From NCBI GenBank assembly GCA_019802505.1, contig JAFMOC010000019.1, positions 1,594,501 through 1,658,500 on the forward strand: 64,000 nucleotides of DNA, in the 5' to 3' direction. Each line of letters opens with the position of its first letter. Within the stretch, counting starts at the first letter, position 1. The DNA comes from Corydoras sp. C115 (taxonomy: Eukaryota > Chordata > Actinopteri > Siluriformes > Callichthyidae). Both the position numbers and the translations under genes were made by a program. Below, piece after piece: positions 59,801-64,000 of this stretch. Under the pieces are notes generated by a model. It was not told the DNA's origin. It ran no database searches and saw only the letters and a program-made list of their open reading frames with translations.

Positions 59801-61199
59801 TGTCTGTTATCTGTCCACCTTTTATTATTAGCACAGCTTACGTTTGTTATGGAAATGTCCGAATTCTGAGACCATTGGAAGTGTGAGGGACGTCAGATGA
59901 TGTCATAGTGCCGGCATGTCAGTCAAGTTAACATGTCAGTTTTTATTGTTTGTGTAGAAACACTGCAACAAACACAGTGGCATTTTGTTTCTGGAGCCCA
60001 TTGTATACAGTACCAGGCAAAAGTTTGAACACACCTCCTTTTTGCATCCACTTATTGTTCAGGTTCTCAGTTCCACTTACTGTAAGGATGGACTTCATCT
60101 GTAGTTCAACTACAAAGTCCATCTATATGGTAAGTGGAGGAACTAGAGAATGTAGCAAGAAGGGGGCGTGTCCAATCATTTGGCTGGTTTTGTATATTAT
60201 ATAGGAGTATTAAAGTTTGTGTTTGTATTTTTTTTATAGGATCAGAACTAAACTCGACATTAAAGATGGAAGACATGGAAATCTCTGATGAAGATAAATA
60301 CAGTCTTAATGTCCTCAAAGTCCACTGTGTGTCTCCGAAGCCGTCCACATCAGATACACTGACGCATCCTGAAAACATGAAAAGAACCTCCTTCCAGCAG
60401 AAGCTTAAAAGCAAAGGCAGAGTAAAGAATGCTTGCAAGAGAATGTTTCTAGGTGATGACCTCTCTTCAGCTGAGGAGGAGGAGCCGACGACTGATAACT
60501 GGTCATTTCAAGACTCCCTTCAGGAGAACCACGCCAGTGCATCAGAAACCTTGAATCATAATGAAGGTCACATTGAGGTGGAACTTGAAAAGGACTTTGA
60601 GCATGAGCCTGATCTCTGGCGACAACCCCTGACCTCTGACGACCTCTCGCCGGAAAATTCCGACATCGAAGCCGAGAGGCCCAAATGCACCAAAAAGCGC
60701 TCCTCTATGTTATTAAAGCTCAGGAGGGTTTATTTCACCAACGGCCACCGCCAACAAGTATCTCACTACCAGAGAGTCGTGGATCAGTCTGAAGTAAGCT
60801 CAGGCGGTCACCAGCGCAATAACCGAACGAAACAATTACACTCCGAGTCAAAGCTGAGACACTCGCTCACCTCCTCCAGAACTCACAGCTCATTCTGGAC
60901 CAAATCACAGACTCTGAAGCGAAGGAGGAGATGGGCACTCCGTTCAGCAGTGCACCAGGATCACACAGTCCTCAACTAAAATCTATCCAGACCTGGTGGG
61001 GAAAAGGATCCGGCACCTGTATGAAGAGATGGATAAGACCGAGGTGTGGTACCGAGGCAGGGTGCTGCGTATCCACAAGTCTCATCCCAACCCCCTGAAA
61101 ACCATCTTCGAGGTCGAGTATGACAGTGAGCCAGAGTGGCAGTACTACCTGGAGCTGCTTATGGACTATAAGAAAGGATGGCTTCAAATTGATAACTGA
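53816..61199 (+). CDS. C15orf39-like protein with C-terminal spindlin-type (Spin/Ssty) repeat
   Basis: The orthologue of human C15orf39, whose molecular role I do not know. Coding exons: 53816-56726 (exon from acceptor 53782), 60240-60793, and a last exon starting at 60948, 60951 or 60969 (all in phase) and ending at TGA 61199; about 1,220 aa. Family blocks: SSPPMPVINTVFSLAPYKAY (about residue 555), CPFPHVIRAGTVFIPMLVVK (about 875), and LQEHRVELRPTTLSEERQL (about 907). PLDFSMRKE (about 429) resembles a PxDLS CtBP-binding motif; human has ALDLSVRK elsewhere. The middle exon is acidic and Ser-rich. The last exon encodes DLVGKRIRHLYEEM ... VWYRGRVLRI ... EVEYDSEPEWQYYLELLM ... DYKKGWLQI, which aligns to the second Spin/Ssty repeat of spindlin-1 and suggests a chromatin reader. 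The start ATG fits a conserved N-terminal pattern (KKARLE). Exons 1-2 are secure; linking 60240-61199 to them rests on phase (G|GA split codon) and the absence of any other start. Confidence 0.85.
56759..56850 (+). mobile_element. SINE fragment just after a splice donor
   Basis: Begins CTCCAAATTGCCCCATATAG about 32 nt after the donor at 56727, so unspliced reading would run into the SINE and end there. Only the central part of the SINE is present. Confidence 0.8.
57414..57658. mobile_element. MITE copy (CAGTACCAGCC family), shortened
   Basis: Starts near the terminal repeat (GGACACACCCCCTTCTTGCT) and keeps the GCAGCAGTGCTGCTGGAG centre (about 57592-57610); the right half is missing. Confidence 0.65.
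57752..58099 (-). mobile_element. full-length SINE in the C15orf39-like intron 2
   Basis: Flanked by perfect 12-bp duplications AAAACTGAAACA (57740-57751; 58100-58111). Confidence 0.93.
60008..60193. mobile_element. short MITE copy with both terminal repeats and TA flanks
   Basis: 186 bp: begins TA|CAGTACCAGGCAAAAGTTTG and ends GGCTGGTTTTG|TA. The right end reversed reads CAAAACCAGCCAAATGATTG. The interior is reduced to a short palindromic core around GGACTTCATCTGTAG / CTACAAAGTCCATCT. It ends about 45 nt before the acceptor at 60239. Confidence 0.8.
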
Positions 61200-61788
61200 A
61201 GTCTGTGGTTTTTAAACTGTGATCTGAAGCAGTCCTGACCTGGTGCTGCTGCACTGTAAACTGTTTTAAACCTGATGACTAAACTGAAAGACCTTGACCT
61301 CCAAGTGGAGCCTGCTGAAATTCTGAAAAGCTGCTGTATCTGAACTACTGAAGCCAGTTAATGATTGAATGTCACTAATATTGAGTTAAATTGAGGATGG
61401 TGATACCAAAGAATCTGTTTACAGACTAGTTTTCTAGTAGCTGCTGTTAAACTGTGCTTTAAACTTTGTTAACATAAAGTTGTTATGTTGTCTCCTCGGG
61501 TCTCAATCCATCAGCTTTTAATACGAACTTTTCAGGACATTTTAAAAAGTTACACTTCAAATTCGTTCTAGATCACATTTTAATGAACATTACATGAGCA
61601 CATCTGTGTGTTTTATTTGCTTGTTACGGTGAGGCGGGAAAAGTGTTTTGTTTAATTTACTTTCTCATCTTTATTCAAGAAATGTAAATATGTTTTTTTA
61701 TTATTTGTTGTACAAACGTATTGAAGCTTTTATGAACTTTTTATATCACTTATGCCAGTGGGACTGTTAGTCCTCAGAGCTTGTCTAT

Positions 61789-61794
61789 AATAAA
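61789..61794 (+). terminator. poly(A) signal AATAAA, C15orf39-like gene
   Basis: Canonical hexamer 590 nt after the stop codon, at the end of an AT-rich 3'UTR. Confidence 0.7.
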
Positions 61795-61799
61795 GAAAA

Positions 61800-62415
61800 C
61801 GGCTCCCTCTTGTGGTTACTCAGTGTTTAGACACGAGTCTTTTATCTACAGTAATCCAACTGCAGCACAACGACAGAAATATCATGACAAGCAGGACACA
61901 GAGGGAAAGACACTTTGCAACACTGTGCACTTTTAATATTCTTTTTTTTTCTTCAAAACAGACAACTAATTTCTTCCACATTTTACACTATGTTTATAAG
62001 AAATCAAACATTTGAATAGCATAAAGATATGTAGAAAAGTATTAAAACATTTTGTGATGTCAGAACCAAATGAAAGTGACTGCTTCCTTTGTTACTTTGT
62101 TACAATGGGGCCTTTCGGACCCAACAGACAGGACTGAATACACAGAGAGCCTTGAGAAGTGACCGGTCCGGCAGAAAAAGAAACGACGGTTTCGAGCACC
62201 GAGCACGGTGCATTTTTTAAAAATTTATTTGAACTAAACTGCACGTCCGATTTCAACTGGAACCACAGAATCTCGGACAAGCGTCTCGTAAACCTAACTT
62301 CTTGAGTTATCACACTGGATTATGCTTAATAAGCAGCTCTATTGGTTTTAGTAGTCAAATTAAAATGGTTATTTGGAACCCACAATACAACCATGTGTAT
62401 TTCATCAACCCCCAT
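61800..62415. other. intergenic, nothing recognised
   Basis: Single-copy-looking AT-rich sequence between the poly(A) signal and the poly-C tract. No coding or RNA signal seen. Confidence 0.5.
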
Positions 62416-62418
62416 TTC

Positions 62419-62450
62419 CCCCCCCCCCCCCCCCCCCCCCCACCCCCCCC

Positions 62451-62531
<81 letters not shown>
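62419..62531. repeat. poly-C tract of about 110 bp
   Basis: Almost pure C with a few A or T interruptions, followed by (CA)n. The proline-, glycine- and histidine-rich open frames across it are artefacts of the homopolymer. Confidence 0.97.
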
Positions 62532-62559
62532 ACAACACACACACACACACTGATGAGAG

Positions 62560-64000
62560 GTAAAGGATATGCAGAGCAGAGCCTCGACTCAACGCCTCAT
62601 GTGGTGGACACTTCCAGGCTGAACTTTATTGAAGGAGAATCAAAGGTGCTTGGACACTCATCCAATTACATGAGCGAACGTCACATGTGCTAGTGTTCTG
62701 TGATGTCAGCTTGGATTCGGCCCACCCGACCATGAGCAAGACATGTGACACATTAGCAGCTCTTAACTGTTCACACGGCCCCAGACTCTGGCATCCCATA
62801 ATCCCATCGAAAGTCCAGTTGCAGCAACCTGACGCCCCGCTGATCTAAATTAAACTCCACGTTTCCAGAGAATTTCAAAGGGAACCTGGTGATCAACACT
62901 TCTACAGTGAAAAGCTTTGATATGCATGACCCCTGAGCAAAACATGGTTGAAAGCACACATTTTAATAACAAAATAAACACATGCCGGGCAGCAGGTTAA
63001 AGCAGGTCACCGTGCTCTCCGCCATATTCATCGTGTTCAAATGCGCCGGGGCCCTTGATTTTGCCTCAGATGGGTGGGTGGTGGTGGTGGTGCTCGTACG
63101 TATCCAGAGGGAGGGGGGGCTCTTGGCTCGCGCTTTAAAAGTGAGACCGCAGTTGAACTCAGAAGTGGGGAGGTAACACACAGCGGGCAGAGGCCTGCTC
63201 ATGGGAAGCACATTCCTCTCTGGTGTCATTAAAACTGCTCCGAGCAGGATCCTCTTAAAAGACCTCTTTCTAAGGGGGTGGTGTCCGAATTGTAGCAGGT
63301 CGATTCTCGTGCATTCCAAAGGCTCGTGTAGCTTTCTGTGAACTTAAAGTGTTCCTTCTTGGCATACTGCAAGATTATTTGGCGGAATCCAGTCTTTAGT
63401 CTGAGGAAAGAGATTTGGGCTCCCGCTTTGGATCAACTCTCCAGCGGTGGGACGTTTTCAGAGAAGGTACAAACAAAAGATGTGTGTGTGGGGTGGGGTG
63501 GGGTGGGGATGGAGATACTTATTCTACACAGCAAATATACATTTTTTTTGAATATTTGTAAAGAATAAATATTTCCTTGAATTTCAAAAGTATGCAAACA
63601 CGTGCCACTCTTGCTCTTAACTCCCATGCATATGCATTATGTACAAATCAAAAAAATACCAATATGCTTTTTTTTGTTGTTTTCTTTTTTCCACACTAAC
63701 CTCTTTGTTTTATCGAAAAAAAAAAAAGCAAAGAAAAAAACACTCCCCCATCCCCTTCCTCATCAATCAAGCCAACATTCAGCCTCCCAAAGTCATGCCA
63801 GAGGACATGGTCAGGACAAATAAAGCCATTTTTTGAAAAACGTCCACACACATCCACATGAAAACACGCAGGCCGATATAAAACGAACCGGAAAAACATT
63901 CCTGAAAACAAAATAATAACGAAGGACGAGGATGAAAGGATGAGTTCGGGTAAAGCTCCCCGAATCAAAGTCATCATCCACTTTGCGTGGGGTGGATCTC
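62560..64000 (-). other. unassigned; possibly 3'UTR of a minus-strand neighbour
   Basis: Moderately complex sequence with A/T homopolymers and a (GGGGT)n run (63491-63507). No exon is recognisable by family motifs. It might be the long 3'UTR of a convergent gene whose coding part lies beyond 64000; a minus-strand AATAAA (TTTATT) occurs near 62625. This is a guess from position only. Confidence 0.25.

Noticed and set aside
60900..60996. A frameshift or pseudogenisation of the C15orf39-like gene
   Set aside because: The frame change is explained without any indel by an intron with the donor at 60794 and in-phase acceptors at 60947, 60950 or 60968; an indel remains possible but is not needed.
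62302..62693. Proline-rich and glycine-rich open frames
   Set aside because: All six frames are open because of the C homopolymer.
62963..63319. 118-codon minus-strand open frame
   Set aside because: No recognisable motif, basic-poor mixed composition, and it lies in probable 3'UTR-like sequence; a chance frame.
1..64000. CRISPR arrays, prophage, operons or other prokaryotic systems
   Set aside because: The sequence is spliced vertebrate DNA; the regularly recurring units are dispersed retroposons and microsatellites, not spacer arrays.

Overview
This window is vertebrate nuclear DNA, almost certainly from a teleost fish and probably an otophysan (catfish/characin type). The evidence is: spliced genes with GT-AG introns, clear orthologues of human genes from chromosome 15q22-q24, small introns, and roughly thirty copies of a tRNA-derived SINE of the DANA/mermaid type, besides Tc1/mariner-type and hAT-type DNA transposon remnants. 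The species identification is inference. All exon boundaries below were read by hand from splice consensus, reading phase and remembered family sequences.

Layout. 1-8.5 kb: the 3' half of DENND4A (+), starting inside the gene and ending at 6441, with its 3'UTR. 9.8-19.8 kb: a complete SLC24A1/NCKX1 (-), tail-to-tail with DENND4A. 19.8-24 kb: a head-to-head promoter interval with (TA)n, (CAG)n and (GA)n tracts and SINEs. 22.6-28.3 kb: INTS14 (+), complete. 28.9-35.5 kb: HACD3 (-), complete, tail-to-tail with INTS14 with probably overlapping 3'UTRs. 35.5-37.5 kb: a CpG-rich HACD3 promoter with an NRF1-type site, three tandem SINEs, and a PPCDC promoter with two perfect CRE palindromes. 37.5-41.4 kb: PPCDC (+), complete. 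41.4-51 kb: a 9.6-kb interval without recognisable genes. 51.2-61.8 kb: a C15orf39-like gene (+) with a CpG-rich first exon and a short uORF. Its last exon encodes a spindlin (Spin/Ssty)-type Tudor-like repeat that retains all four aromatic-cage positions. 61.8-64 kb: a poly-C tract of about 110 bp and unassigned sequence, possibly the 3'UTR of a minus-strand neighbour.

The genes do not form a pathway. They are housekeeping or tissue genes (Rab GEF, rod Na/Ca-K exchanger, Integrator subunit, very-long-chain fatty acid dehydratase, CoA biosynthesis) kept together by synteny. From memory, DENND4A-SLC24A1-INTS14-HACD3 lies at human 15q22.31 in the same alternating orientation, whereas PPCDC-C15orf39 lies about 10 Mb away at 15q24.2; here the two blocks are adjacent.

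The most interesting points are the spindlin-like C-terminus of the C15orf39-like protein, tandem SINE insertions sharing target sites, SINEs placed within about 30 nt of splice sites, an expandable C-tract inside the SINE, a GC-AG intron confirmed by phase, splice sites embedded in GT microsatellites, and paired CREs upstream of PPCDC. No bacterial-type system, CRISPR array or intact transposase gene was found.
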